From CAYOLL01 sp964404765 [NCBI: uncultured Gemmatimonadota bacterium] (lineage in GTDB: Bacteria > 4572-55), in contig CAYOLL010000097.1 of NCBI GenBank assembly GCA_964404765.1, positions 1-22,985 of the forward strand: a stretch of 22,985 nucleotides of DNA. Reading direction: 5' to 3'. Below are positions 15,065-22,985 of this stretch, in pieces (within the stretch, counting starts at the first letter, position 1; the number at the start of each line of letters is the position of its first letter). A program made the position numbers and the translations under genes. The notes under the pieces are model-generated. The model was not told the origin of the DNA, ran no database searches, and saw only the letters and a list, made by a program, of their open reading frames with translations.

Positions 15065-17128
15065 ATGGCAGTAAAGGCAGTTTATTTTGACCCATCTGAA
15101 GAGAGAACTTTTAAGCGCTGTCGTTTCATGGATTATGAAGTTGACCTTACGGAATCCCAAGCCGCAATTTTAGCAGATATACTAAAAACATTAGAATCTA
15201 TGCAAAATAAAAACACTGTAATTCCAATTTACATAGATGCCGAAACGGGTAGTGGTAAGACCCATTTAGCTATTGAATTATCAGCACTAGTATTCAAAAA
15301 AATGTCGCAGCTTTTTAGCAAGATTCATTGTGTCTATCTTTCCCCAACAACTTTATTGGCAGAGCAGGCCGCAAATAGGTTCTCCGTAGAACTGAAAAAG
15401 CATAACGCTGAGATTGAAATGGTTTCAATAAAGGGAAGTGATGAAAATAAAAAGAATCGCGTACAAGAAGTTTTTTCAATTTACCTGCAAAATCGAAGTA
15501 AAATGCTTGCAACAAACCCACAGTTTCTAAGCACGCTTTCCACAAAGTCAATGCTGTTCTATGGCATTGAATCACGCTTAGCAGATTTTGAGCTAGTCAA
15601 AACACTCGCGGATACAAATCTAATTATCGTAGATGAACCTCATTTTTATAATGGAAAAAGCATAGTGAGACTTTTGACACTACTTTTGCACATCTTGAAA
15701 TATAAAAAGTTTGCTGCGCCCTCTCCAACAGTTATCGTTTTTCTTAGCGCGACAATGAGTGCACAAAAAGTTGATAAAGCAATACATGACCTTAATTCCA
15801 CTTTGAATATTGGCGCAAACTTAATTGAATTGAATGTTGACGAAAGAATTTTGAGGATCGAAGAAAAAGAAAAAGGTGATAAGTGGTCTTTGTTTTTAGA
15901 AATGGAATCATTTTCCGATGTTTTTAACTTTATTCTAACCGAAAGACCTACATCCAATAATGCGGTAGTATTTTGGAATAATATTCCTATGCTTGTCCGT
16001 TTGCAGGAATTTCTTCAAAATAATGACGTTAATTCCGCAATCTTACATGCGCAAATGCCACGATCTGTAAAAGACAAGAACATTGAATTATTGAAAGAAA
16101 TGAAAGTTAGCATCCTCCTAACTACCAGTATGAGTGAAATCGGCATTGAGTTTGAAAAATTGAATTTTCCTGTTTCACAAATGTTTTCAATCAATACAAA
16201 AAATGTTTCAACACTCCTGCAGAGAATGGGAAGATTGGCACGGCGAAAAAATACCACTGGAATTTTCTATAACATTGACACAGGAAGTCAAATCAATCCG
16301 TTGGTTAGCTTATTTGAAAATGAGTTGCAATATCAGGCGGGTTGCAAAGAATACCCCTGTTTATTAGAGAAAGCACAACAGTTTAAAGATTCGTTTTATA
16401 CAGGTTATGATTCTCAAAATGCAGATAGAGCCTTTTCGGATGCATTAAAGCAAGCAATTGGTTCTTTGAGTGGAGAAGTCTTTCCAATTTATATATCCAA
16501 TGCTGTTAAAATTGAAAAGCTCCCAAGTAATTTTATAGATTTTGAAAGCAATGATGATAAACCGGATTCCCTTTATATTCCCTTTTATAGAGTCTCAGGT
16601 GGGGCTTTTAAAATTTCAAAAGACGAATATCTGGAGTTTGTGAAGAATGAACATGGGTATAGTTATCAATTACGGACAGGGAATGTCCAGGTAACGCCTT
16701 TTGTAATCACTAAAATAGTGGCAAACAGTACAATTGCCACCAAGCGCAAAAGACAAATCTCTGACAATAATCTGGTTGATATCTGGAAAAAATGGAATTT
16801 GCTGAAAGTTTGTTTGCTTGATGCTAAAATTCAGAATATTATTCCAGGAGTTGATCAACAATGCGTTAATGGTCACGTAATCCAAATGCTATTTAAGGGT
16901 GAAGTTTATCCCAAAGACGGATCGTTTTTAACTTCAGAATTCTACGAAGATTTTTTGAATTTGGCTTGGCCTGTAGATAATGACCTTCAATTTTATTGGA
17001 AGGTCCGCCATGGCGAACCTCCTGTAAATGATTGTCTTTATTGTTATGAATTTGAGTCCGGTACAACCAAACAACCACTAAATCTTGGCGCAATTGAAAA
17101 ACTTTGGCTCATTTTGACGGGAGAATAA
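15065..17128 (+). CDS. cas3: CRISPR helicase Cas3 (HD-less, type I-D-like)
   Basis: Superfamily 2 helicase that unwinds target DNA recruited by the crRNA complex. 687 residues: Walker A AETGSGKT (59-66), DExH-type box VDEPHF (D190, E191), motif III SAT (228-230), and motif VI LLQRMGRLARR. There is no HD nuclease domain; in type I-D systems the nuclease sits in Cas10d instead, and the next gene has that domain. The ATG follows GAGGAAATA. The gene starts an operon of five genes with gaps of 25 bases or less. It is AT-rich, unlike the sequence on its left. The C-terminal 250 residues show no motif I recognise. Confidence 0.88.
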   Translation: MAVKAVYFDPSEERTFKRCRFMDYEVDLTESQAAILADILKTLESMQNKNTVIPIYIDAETGSGKTHLAIELSALVFKKMSQLFSKIHCVYLSPTTLLAEQAANRFSVELKKHNAEIEMVSIKGSDENKKNRVQEVFSIYLQNRSKMLATNPQFLSTLSTKSMLFYGIESRLADFELVKTLADTNLIIVDEPHFYNGKSIVRLLTLLLHILKYKKFAAPSPTVIVFLSATMSAQKVDKAIHDLNSTLNIGANLIELNVDERILRIEEKEKGDKWSLFLEMESFSDVFNFILTERPTSNNAVVFWNNIPMLVRLQEFLQNNDVNSAILHAQMPRSVKDKNIELLKEMKVSILLTTSMSEIGIEFEKLNFPVSQMFSINTKNVSTLLQRMGRLARRKNTTGIFYNIDTGSQINPLVSLFENELQYQAGCKEYPCLLEKAQQFKDSFYTGYDSQNADRAFSDALKQAIGSLSGEVFPIYISNAVKIEKLPSNFIDFESNDDKPDSLYIPFYRVSGGAFKISKDEYLEFVKNEHGYSYQLRTGNVQVTPFVITKIVANSTIATKRKRQISDNNLVDIWKKWNLLKVCLLDAKIQNIIPGVDQQCVNGHVIQMLFKGEVYPKDGSFLTSEFYEDFLNLAWPVDNDLQFYWKVRHGEPPVNDCLYCYEFESGTTKQPLNLGAIEKLWLILTGE

Positions 17129-17130
17129 AA

Positions 17131-19152
17131 ATGAAAATTATAAAAACGAATTTAGGCAAATGGAAATATGAATTCCAATCCTACCATGAGCATGTGGAAA
17201 CAGTTTGGGTTTTTAGACAATTGCTCCTATCTCCACTTTTTCAATATTTGGTTGATCAGATAGGTAATATTGATGATATCAAGGATGATCTAAAAAAGAT
17301 TTTTCGGATTGAGACACTTTACCATGATTACGATAAGCTATACATCGAATCCGGTAAAGTTGCCAACTTGACTTCTTTTAAATGGCACGCCGATATAACC
17401 TCCAATGAAAACCAAACGGCATTAAATGCGCTTATGGCAGATAGCACCGAAGAAGCATTTGCCCTGATTGATGGCGATTTGTTTGAAGATGAAAACCAAG
17501 TACGAGAGTTTTTAAAGAATGCGAATGTTGCTCATGACGGTCGTCTTACAGATACGAAATGGGAAAATGCTAAGATAGTCTATACGAGACTGTTTAAGTC
17601 ACTTCTTGGAAATGATTTTGACACCGTTGGCATGGATGTAATCACAAATTGGTTGTGTTATTCAATCAGAGTTGCAGACTCAATTGCATCATCACCTGAA
17701 GACTCAATATCCTATAAATCCGATGTTTCAAAATTTGCAGATTTGGTTCGCCATTCTATGCCAAATGCACACGTCTATATTCACTCGATATCATTCAACA
17801 CGGTATTTGCCGAAAGCTCAAGTGCGACCGTATTGCAGGGTTATTATACGCTTTACGATGCTGTTTACAAGGCTCTGATTGAGTTGCTGGAAATTGACGG
17901 TGTAATCATAATTGATAATTCGAGAACAATCGTGGGTCTGCAGCTATCTGAGAAAAATAGCGATGATTTCAATGCTCGATTTATGAGCAAGTTACATGAA
18001 AAACTGGAAATCCAACCTCAAATAGATTCGGTTGAAAGCATTTTCCAGGTTAATTCCCAGATGATTGATATGTTTTCAAATATAACAACGTATGATGTGG
18101 TAATTAAGGAAACGCTTTTAAATCAAATCTTCTCTGTTTTTAGTTATGAACCGAAAAGAATCGGGTATGCTTGTACATCATGTGGAAGGAGTATTATTTT
18201 AGAGGGAAAATCTTCCGATGAAGTAAAAAGTAAGTCCGAATCGCTTGATCAAGAAACAACTTCATTAGAATCCAGAGGCGATTTTGGGACAATTAGAAAT
18301 ATTAGTTCGATCATTCTCGAAACAAAAAAACAAGACCGACAAAAAAATAAGTTGTTTGTGTGTGATGATTGCATGACAATAGCAAGCTGTGTAAAAGTCA
18401 ATAAACTAATCCAGAAGTTTTTTACCACAATTTCAATTAGTGAACTTGAAAGGTCGTATAAAACAACTCATAAGGAATTAAACCTAACTAATAAGGCAGG
18501 TAAGGAATTGCAAACGGCTATACTGCCAAAACTGATCTACGGGTTCAAAAGAAAACAAGATTTGCTGAATAGAATTAAAGGTGAAGTTCAGATAAACCCG
18601 AACTCAATAAACTTAATTGCCGGCTCTTTCATTATCCTTGAATATACGAATACGCCACAAAAGATGTACAATAACTTTATTGAGCCGCTACTTAAATGTC
18701 TTGAACCAATATGTATTGATCTACCAGACGGACAATTGATATATGAAGCCAATTTTGGCATTAGGATTGGAACAGGTCCAATGTTTTATGAAAATCAAAT
18801 CATTGATAATGAATTTTTGAAAGGCTTGTTTAAATTTAGTGAGTACGCAAGTTGCTTTAATGAAGCGAAGGAACTAAATAATCTACTGTCGAAAATGGAT
18901 AATGAAATAAAAGAAAATGCGGTGTTGGTTTCAAGTCTGAATACAAGTATGTTGCCTTCGTTAATTAAAGAACTTTTGAAGATAGATGCGTTGCTTTATA
19001 AGCCAAGAGATAAAAAGCGATTTGCACCAAAATTAATGTTTGAGGAGGTTGTAGAATTAGCCACGTATATACAGGAACATCCTGATTCAATTGCATATTT
19101 AAGACAAGTCAAGAATGCCAATAAAGTTAAACCAAAGAAAGGAGATGCATAA
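17131..19152 (+). CDS. cas10d: Cas10d (Csc3)-like large subunit with HD domain and zinc ribbon
   Basis: In type I-D, Cas10d is the large subunit and carries the HD nuclease that cuts DNA with Cas3. 673 residues from the ATG at 17131 (GGGAGA eight bases upstream, two bases after the cas3 stop). Candidate HD residues are H19/H21, H65-D66 (LYHDYDK), H135-D136 and D183 in SIRVADSIAS, a segment typical of Cas10-type HD domains. A treble-clef-like Cys set follows: C348/C351 (YACTSCGR) and C411/C414 (CDDC). No GGDD cyclase motif, as in I-D. It is much shorter than the usual Cas10d of around 1000 residues, and the missing C-terminus may be the next ORF. Strong assignment by context and motifs, but sequence similarity cannot be measured here. 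Confidence 0.78.
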   Translation: MKIIKTNLGKWKYEFQSYHEHVETVWVFRQLLLSPLFQYLVDQIGNIDDIKDDLKKIFRIETLYHDYDKLYIESGKVANLTSFKWHADITSNENQTALNALMADSTEEAFALIDGDLFEDENQVREFLKNANVAHDGRLTDTKWENAKIVYTRLFKSLLGNDFDTVGMDVITNWLCYSIRVADSIASSPEDSISYKSDVSKFADLVRHSMPNAHVYIHSISFNTVFAESSSATVLQGYYTLYDAVYKALIELLEIDGVIIIDNSRTIVGLQLSEKNSDDFNARFMSKLHEKLEIQPQIDSVESIFQVNSQMIDMFSNITTYDVVIKETLLNQIFSVFSYEPKRIGYACTSCGRSIILEGKSSDEVKSKSESLDQETTSLESRGDFGTIRNISSIILETKKQDRQKNKLFVCDDCMTIASCVKVNKLIQKFFTTISISELERSYKTTHKELNLTNKAGKELQTAILPKLIYGFKRKQDLLNRIKGEVQINPNSINLIAGSFIILEYTNTPQKMYNNFIEPLLKCLEPICIDLPDGQLIYEANFGIRIGTGPMFYENQIIDNEFLKGLFKFSEYASCFNEAKELNNLLSKMDNEIKENAVLVSSLNTSMLPSLIKELLKIDALLYKPRDKKRFAPKLMFEEVVELATYIQEHPDSIAYLRQVKNANKVKPKKGDA

Positions 19153-19635
19153 ATGTCGCAACATCTGATTCCTCAAAGCACGAAAGAGGTTATTGAGGTT
19201 TTAAAGAACCTACCAAATGAGAGCAATGTGGAAAAAATCGCCTTTGCTGTTGCGGGAGCTATCTACATTGCATCCTGGAAAGCAGGGTTATTAAATCCAA
19301 ACGCTTCGGATTCCGAAAAATTTTCATTCTTCTTTAAATTTACAAATTCTATTGATCCGAACCTGTCTCTGAAAAAAACCGTTGTAAAATTATCGGGCGT
19401 TTTCCTGAACTATGTTTATGGTAAGACGGAAAATAAATTGGATATAGAAGCCAGGGTCTTGCTGGATCTGTTGTTAATGCAACTGAGTCAGGTTACAGAA
19501 AACGAGCGGACCGTTATGCAAGGATTGCTGCAGGTTCGAAATGCCAGTTATCTGTATGTGCTGTTCAGCGCAAACTGGTCAAAAGATCGTTTTGCTGATT
19601 TAGACAATGCTGTCAAAGAGTTGAAAACCGAATAA
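19153..19635 (+). CDS. Small all-helical protein, probable Cas11-type small subunit
   Basis: 160 residues, mainly amphipathic helices (NVEKIAFAVAGAIYIASWKAG and ARVLLDLLLMQLSQVTENER), no catalytic motif. The ATG directly follows the TAA of the cas10d-like gene and is in the same reading frame; AAAGGAGA eight bases upstream gives it a strong start of its own. In studied type I-D systems, the Cas11 subunit comes from an internal start within cas10d, matching its C-terminal helical part. Size, helical nature, position and frame all fit a separated version of that. The role is inference; no residue pattern proves it. Confidence 0.65.
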   Translation: MSQHLIPQSTKEVIEVLKNLPNESNVEKIAFAVAGAIYIASWKAGLLNPNASDSEKFSFFFKFTNSIDPNLSLKKTVVKLSGVFLNYVYGKTENKLDIEARVLLDLLLMQLSQVTENERTVMQGLLQVRNASYLYVLFSANWSKDRFADLDNAVKELKTE

Positions 19636-19660
19636 TCTCAAAAACATAAGGAGAATAACT

Positions 19661-21211
19661 ATGTCAAGTCAAGATGTTTTAAGTCGGATACCCTTAGGAT
19701 TTAATACGGAAACCGGTCTGGAAAAAAGCATCCCTGCTATCCGGGTTTGGGGGATTGTAAAATTCGAGCGTGCTTTTAGCGGTAATGAATCCAGCGGTAT
19801 CAACGAAAGTTTTACTGATGTAGAGCCTTTTTTAAACGGCCAGGGGGAGATTGATGCTCGTGCCCGTATTCGAGCCACAAAATTGAATTTTGTTCGGGAA
19901 AATCTATTCCGGAAGTTGTTGCGGGAAATTGCGCGGCCTTACTTAGCGGAAATTGTTAATGGGGTTTCAAAGCCTGTTCAAGAACCTGACAAAAACGATA
20001 TAAGCAAGCAATCTTACGGTCAAATCGTCGAAAAAAGCTTTACCGATATTCTGGACAAGTACTTTTCTGATGGCGAGAAGAAGCTAAAGTACGAAGCTTT
20101 TTTTAAAGCCTTGATTGCCAAAGTTGCGGCTTGTTCGCCCGCAGATTCTTGTGGTGCTTGCCCTGCCTGTATCGCTGAAGGTTCAGCTTCAACGACTTCA
20201 AATTTTGGGGTCAGTTTGCCTCATAATTGGGAAAAGAAGTTTAAAGAGATTGACTTCAAAACATTTAAGACGGCAAAGACCGCGGCCAATACGGAAGGAA
20301 TTCCTGTTGCCGGAAACTTGATTGAGCTTTATCTAACCGAAACCCTGGTTCGGAATAGAACGCCACGCGCTGAAGGAACTGAAGCAGGCGGGACTATACA
20401 AAACACGGTTGAAGGCCAAAGCAGCACTGAAGGAATGATGATTTTACGCGAGCACATGTTTTCTGGCATGGGCTACGCTAAAACGGTTTTATTGAATCCA
20501 ACCCAATTAGAGTTGGCAATTCTGGCCGATGAATGGTTAGTAACTGATATACGGCGTGGCGCAAAAACTTCAAGCGGGGCAGGTGTCTGGAATTATGTTT
20601 ATGATGAGAATGGAGCTCCTCTTATTGTAGTAGATGAAGTGCTAAATCGTAAAGGCTTTGTGGAGAATCCCCCTATTCCGGCCATGCCTGTAACAGTTTC
20701 ATCAGATGAAGATGGGATTAAGAATTGCTTTATAAAAATCAAGAAAGATGAGTCATCTAACAATTTGAAGCGGTATGTTGGTCACGATGCAATTGAACGT
20801 TTGAAGAAATTCCACGAAACAATTGATTTTCTTGAACCGATGGATGAAAAAGCACAAAAAGAGGCTTTCTTAAAGTTGACAAATTATTGCGCATCGGTAA
20901 TTGCCAGGCTCATTGAGCCCAACCTGGTTGTGCAAAAACTTAGAGCTGAATTTGACGCTGTGAAGAATCGAAAAGCGATTGAAGATATAAAACCGTTGTT
21001 TGAAAAGGTTAAAGACTGGGGTAACGTGAAAGATGCTGTAATGAAGTCGGACAAAAAAGCGCTAGAAAATTCGTTAAAAGCTAAAGTTAAGGAAACCAAT
21101 GTGACTGACGAAGTAAAGAATTGCAAAAATGCATTTTGGGACGCTTTTAAGAATTTCAAGGATGCACAATTAGGCGAAGCCTTTGAATTATTAAAATCAT
21201 GTTATAGCTAA
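19661..21211 (+). CDS. cas7d: Cas7 backbone subunit, Csc2-like, with long C-terminal extension
   Basis: Cas7 polymerises along the crRNA to form the complex backbone. 516 residues. Recognisable Csc2-like stretches: RIRATKLNFVRENLFRKLLR, a zinc-type cysteine cluster CSPADSCGACPACIAEGS (about 159-176), EGMMILREHMFSGM, and LELAILADEWLVTDIRRGAKTSSG with VWNYVYDE, which corresponds to the 'T-R-R-Y-G-A-Q-T-S-R-x-G' region of Csc2. Known Csc2 proteins are about 340 residues; the extra 140-150 C-terminal residues here are charged and helical, and I do not recognise them. Excellent ribosome site (AAGGAGAATAACT) 25 bases after the previous gene. Confidence 0.75.
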   Translation: MSSQDVLSRIPLGFNTETGLEKSIPAIRVWGIVKFERAFSGNESSGINESFTDVEPFLNGQGEIDARARIRATKLNFVRENLFRKLLREIARPYLAEIVNGVSKPVQEPDKNDISKQSYGQIVEKSFTDILDKYFSDGEKKLKYEAFFKALIAKVAACSPADSCGACPACIAEGSASTTSNFGVSLPHNWEKKFKEIDFKTFKTAKTAANTEGIPVAGNLIELYLTETLVRNRTPRAEGTEAGGTIQNTVEGQSSTEGMMILREHMFSGMGYAKTVLLNPTQLELAILADEWLVTDIRRGAKTSSGAGVWNYVYDENGAPLIVVDEVLNRKGFVENPPIPAMPVTVSSDEDGIKNCFIKIKKDESSNNLKRYVGHDAIERLKKFHETIDFLEPMDEKAQKEAFLKLTNYCASVIARLIEPNLVVQKLRAEFDAVKNRKAIEDIKPLFEKVKDWGNVKDAVMKSDKKALENSLKAKVKETNVTDEVKNCKNAFWDAFKNFKDAQLGEAFELLKSCYS

Positions 21212-21224
21212 TTGGAGGCTAACA

Positions 21225-22193
21225 ATGGAGGCCTTAGTCCTGAAAATACGAAATTTAGATGAAATTACTTGTACAAAGACATCTGCAAAAAGCAATGTCT
21301 TTGTGCCGGGAAATGTCATCTATCGAACCGCGCTACAAGGTGCAATGATAAGGGCTTTACTCTGTACGGAAGGGCAGAATTACACTTTAGAGTATATGAA
21401 CCTTATTCAAGCAATGGAATCCGAAAGCTTGAGTGACGGCTATAATGCCAAGGCTCTTGAAAGTTTTTATGCTGGTATGATTGAAAAGTTGCCAAAGGTT
21501 GTGGTATCGGATGGCGTCTTGTTGAAAGAGAGCCAGGTCCAAAAAGAAATTTATAATTCGATCTATCGTGGCACAACCACAGCTTTAGCATCTTTGAAAG
21601 CCGCCTCTCAGATTACGTATACTATCCCAAATGTTGGATATGAGATGAAGCAAGGCAAGCTAAAAGGTTTTGATGAGAAAGTCTACACCGGATTATATAA
21701 TTATGACTTTTCTTCTCTCTCCGATGGAAAATTGCGTGAAACGATGATTTCCAAAGTCGCAGATAAAGCTCATTTCTTTCGTGCTCCTGGCGCAATATGG
21801 CGCATCGGTTTCTTTGGCGAAAGAAAGGAATTGGAAGAAGCGTATGAACTGTTTTCAATTGCTATAAACGAGCTTGGCGTTGGAGCTCAACATGCCTTTC
21901 GGGGAAAATGCGAAATACTGGAAGACTCCGGTTTTTTACCTGTACGTGAATTTTCAGAATCGATTGACGTCGAATTGTTCCAACCTCTATTCTGCCCAAA
22001 TGGAAAATTATTTGATGCCCTGAAGCAATATAATTTGAATCCAAAGTATGGTTTTCAAATTACACAAAGAAGAGAAGAGTTCTACCCAACTGGTAAAACC
22101 GTTATTGCCATCGAAGGCAAATTTCAATGCTCAAGTGGAAATTATATTGAAACGAGTGATGGACGCTTTCTGGTATTGCCTTTGAATCGCTGA
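21225..22193 (+). CDS. cas5d: Cas5-type RAMP protein, Csc1-like
   Basis: Cas5 caps the 5' handle of the crRNA in class 1 complexes. 322 residues with RAMP features: a VPGNVIYRTALQGAMIRALL segment near the start, resembling the first helix of many RAMPs, and a glycine-rich loop with G-V-G-A-Q-H-A-F-R-G (about 220-230), then a strand. Its place after Cas7 matches csc1 in type I-D operons, though it is longer than the usual Csc1 (about 230). GGAGG lies seven bases before the ATG. AT-rich; the composition break comes right at its stop. A different RAMP role cannot be excluded by eye. Confidence 0.65.
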   Translation: MEALVLKIRNLDEITCTKTSAKSNVFVPGNVIYRTALQGAMIRALLCTEGQNYTLEYMNLIQAMESESLSDGYNAKALESFYAGMIEKLPKVVVSDGVLLKESQVQKEIYNSIYRGTTTALASLKAASQITYTIPNVGYEMKQGKLKGFDEKVYTGLYNYDFSSLSDGKLRETMISKVADKAHFFRAPGAIWRIGFFGERKELEEAYELFSIAINELGVGAQHAFRGKCEILEDSGFLPVREFSESIDVELFQPLFCPNGKLFDALKQYNLNPKYGFQITQRREEFYPTGKTVIAIEGKFQCSSGNYIETSDGRFLVLPLNR

Positions 22194-22306
22194 TCAACAT
22201 CCGGCCGCGGCTGGGCAATCGCGGTATTGTCATCCAGGATGAGGGCATCCGCCGACTGGTGGAAAGCGTAACCCGATCTTTGTTGGGAGGCAACCATGGT
22301 CAATAA
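22190..22306 (+). pseudogene. 3' remnant of an unidentified gene from the replaced cas locus
   Basis: Reading frame LINIRPRLGNRGIVIQDEG, then IRRLVESVTRSLLGGNHGQ, then TAA. GC-rich, unlike the gene it abuts. Its stop overlaps the ATG of the following remnant (ATGGTCAATAA), as in tightly packed operons. I do not recognise the family. Position between the imported cas5 and the old cas4 suggests a former cas or cas-linked gene. Confidence 0.5.
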
Positions 22307-22470
22307 GGAAAAACGACGGCAGCGCTGGTGCAAATCCAACGACAGCTCAATCTGTGGCTAAAGCTATGGCCTGCCGACAACCCAATCCAGCGCACCCTGT
22401 TGGCCGTCCAAGCCAAAGACTGGTCGGACAAAGTCCTAACTTTTTCAGGAATAATGAGCAATGCGCAATA
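22296..22470 (+). pseudogene. Frameshifted 5' remnant of a second unidentified gene
   Basis: Begins ATG as MVNKEK. One base missing in the A-run at 22309-22313 moves the frame, after which it reads TTAALVQIQRQLNLWLKLWP, then ADNPIQRTLLAVQAKDWSDK and VLTF before short repeats take over. Leucine/tryptophan-rich and helical. Not recognised. It is GC-rich like cas4 downstream. Confidence 0.45.
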
Positions 22471-22524
22471 GCGAAATATTACCCATTGCCCATTATCCAT
22501 TGCACATTGCTCATTATCCATTGC
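22451..22524. repeat. Hairpin and tandem CATTATCCATTGC repeats before cas4
   Basis: ATAATGAGCAATGCGCAAT (22451-22469) is inverse to 22499-22517 with one mismatch. CATTGC(C/T)CATTATCCATTGC occurs twice with a 21-base period (22484-22503 and 22505-22524). It sits where the cas4 ribosome site should be and truncates the upstream remnant, so it is probably a late insertion. Confidence 0.7.
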
Positions 22525-22525
22525 T

Positions 22526-22948
22526 ATGAACTTCACCGCCACCGAACTCAACTACTACCACATCTGCAAACGCAAGCTGTGGCTGTTCCATCACCAGATC
22601 ACGATGGAACACGAATCGGACAGCGTGCTGCAGGGCAAGCTGATCCACGAGGAAAGCTACGCCCGCGAAAAGAAGGAAATTGATATTGACGGGCACATCG
22701 TCTTTGACTTTTCCACCAAAGACGGCCTGATCCACGAGGTCAAAAAGTCGGCGGCCATGGAAGAAGCCGACGAATGGCAAACCCTGTACTATCTGTATAT
22801 CATGAAGCTGAAAGGCGCGGATCACTTAGTCGGCGAGATTGATTATCCCAAACTGAAGCAGAAAAGGCGCGTGGAGTTGACCCCGGAAAAAGAAGTCGAA
22901 TTGCAACGCCAGTTGGCAGACATGCGCGGCATGTCAATAGGCATTTAA
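22526..22948 (+). pseudogene. cas4: Cas4 nuclease, 3' truncated
   Basis: Cas4 is a RecB-type nuclease that trims spacers before Cas1-Cas2 integrates them. The 140-residue frame starts MNFTATELNYYHICKRKLWL, with the first iron-sulfur cysteine C14. The nuclease core is D-F-S-T-K-D-G-L-I-H-E-V-K-K-S, with the E-x-K pair, then Q-T-L-Y-Y-L-Y. The three C-terminal cysteines that complete the 4Fe-4S cluster are missing: homology stops at about DMRGM and a stop follows four residues later at what looks like an IS end. GC-rich, like cas6. No good Shine-Dalgarno remains upstream. cas1 and cas2 would be expected next but lie outside the window, if present. Confidence 0.82.
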
Positions 22949-22985
22949 AAGTGTACCAAAAATCGGCACCAAAAGTGTACCACCT
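22932..22985. mobile_element. Probable terminus of an IS21-like insertion sequence
   Basis: The sequence starts TGTCAATAGG exactly where cas4 homology ends, and carries AAAAGTGTACCA twice at 24-base spacing (22947-22958 and 22971-22982). IS21-family ends begin with TGT and contain such spaced repeats bound by the IstA transposase. No coding sequence is reached before the window ends, so the family is a guess. Confidence 0.45.

Noticed and set aside
22354-22683. 109-codon plus-strand frame overlapping cas4
   Set aside because: It is out of frame with both the remnant gene and cas4 and passes through tandem repeats; a shadow frame.

Overview
The window reads as chromosome from an uncultured Gram-negative-type bacterium. 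It has a sigma-54 activator, a type II secretion/type IV pilus-family ATPase, a divergent sigma factor, a selenocysteine radical-SAM protein, many dispersed repeats and a GxxExxY gene. The FCB-like groups (for example Calditrichota) are a weak guess; no marker gene fixes the taxonomy. Most of the sequence is moderately GC-rich. Positions 15022-22193 are clearly AT-rich, with different codon use, and look imported.

Layout. 1-1525: decayed IS110-family transposase. 1556-3118 (-): sigma-54 activator. 3277-3552: MITE-like repeat. 3637-5844 (-): PilB/GspE-like ATPase fused to a response-regulator receiver domain, with a strong terminator. 6068-6823 (-): PlsC-like acyltransferase. 7242-9486 (-): divergent sigma-factor-like gene and a possible anti-sigma partner, separated by a broken GxxExxY gene that itself carries a 113-bp MITE. 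9574-12387 (-): DNA methyltransferase, NTF2-like protein, and a radical-SAM/B12 protein whose TGA is probably selenocysteine (C-U-A-E-P tail with a bacterial-SECIS-like hairpin). 12424-13171: duplicated non-coding sequence interrupted by a second MITE copy. 13174-22948: CRISPR-Cas region.

The CRISPR-Cas region is the most interesting part. A GC-rich cas6 (-) and a GC-rich cas4 (+, 3' truncated at an IS21-like end) bracket an AT-rich five-gene operon: HD-less cas3 helicase, HD-bearing GGDD-less cas10d (csc3), a separate small helical protein (cas11-like), a csc2-like cas7 and a csc1-like cas5. Order and domain split match type I-D, but the proteins are of unusual size and the small subunit is its own ORF, reached through an in-frame TAA-ATG junction.

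On the left, the operon abuts two tandem 5' fragments of a different, GC-rich cas3. On the right, it abuts GC-rich remnants of two overlapping unidentified genes. The simplest reading is that a complete type I-D-like interference module replaced an older effector module between retained cas6 and cas4. No CRISPR array, cas1 or cas2 lies in the window.
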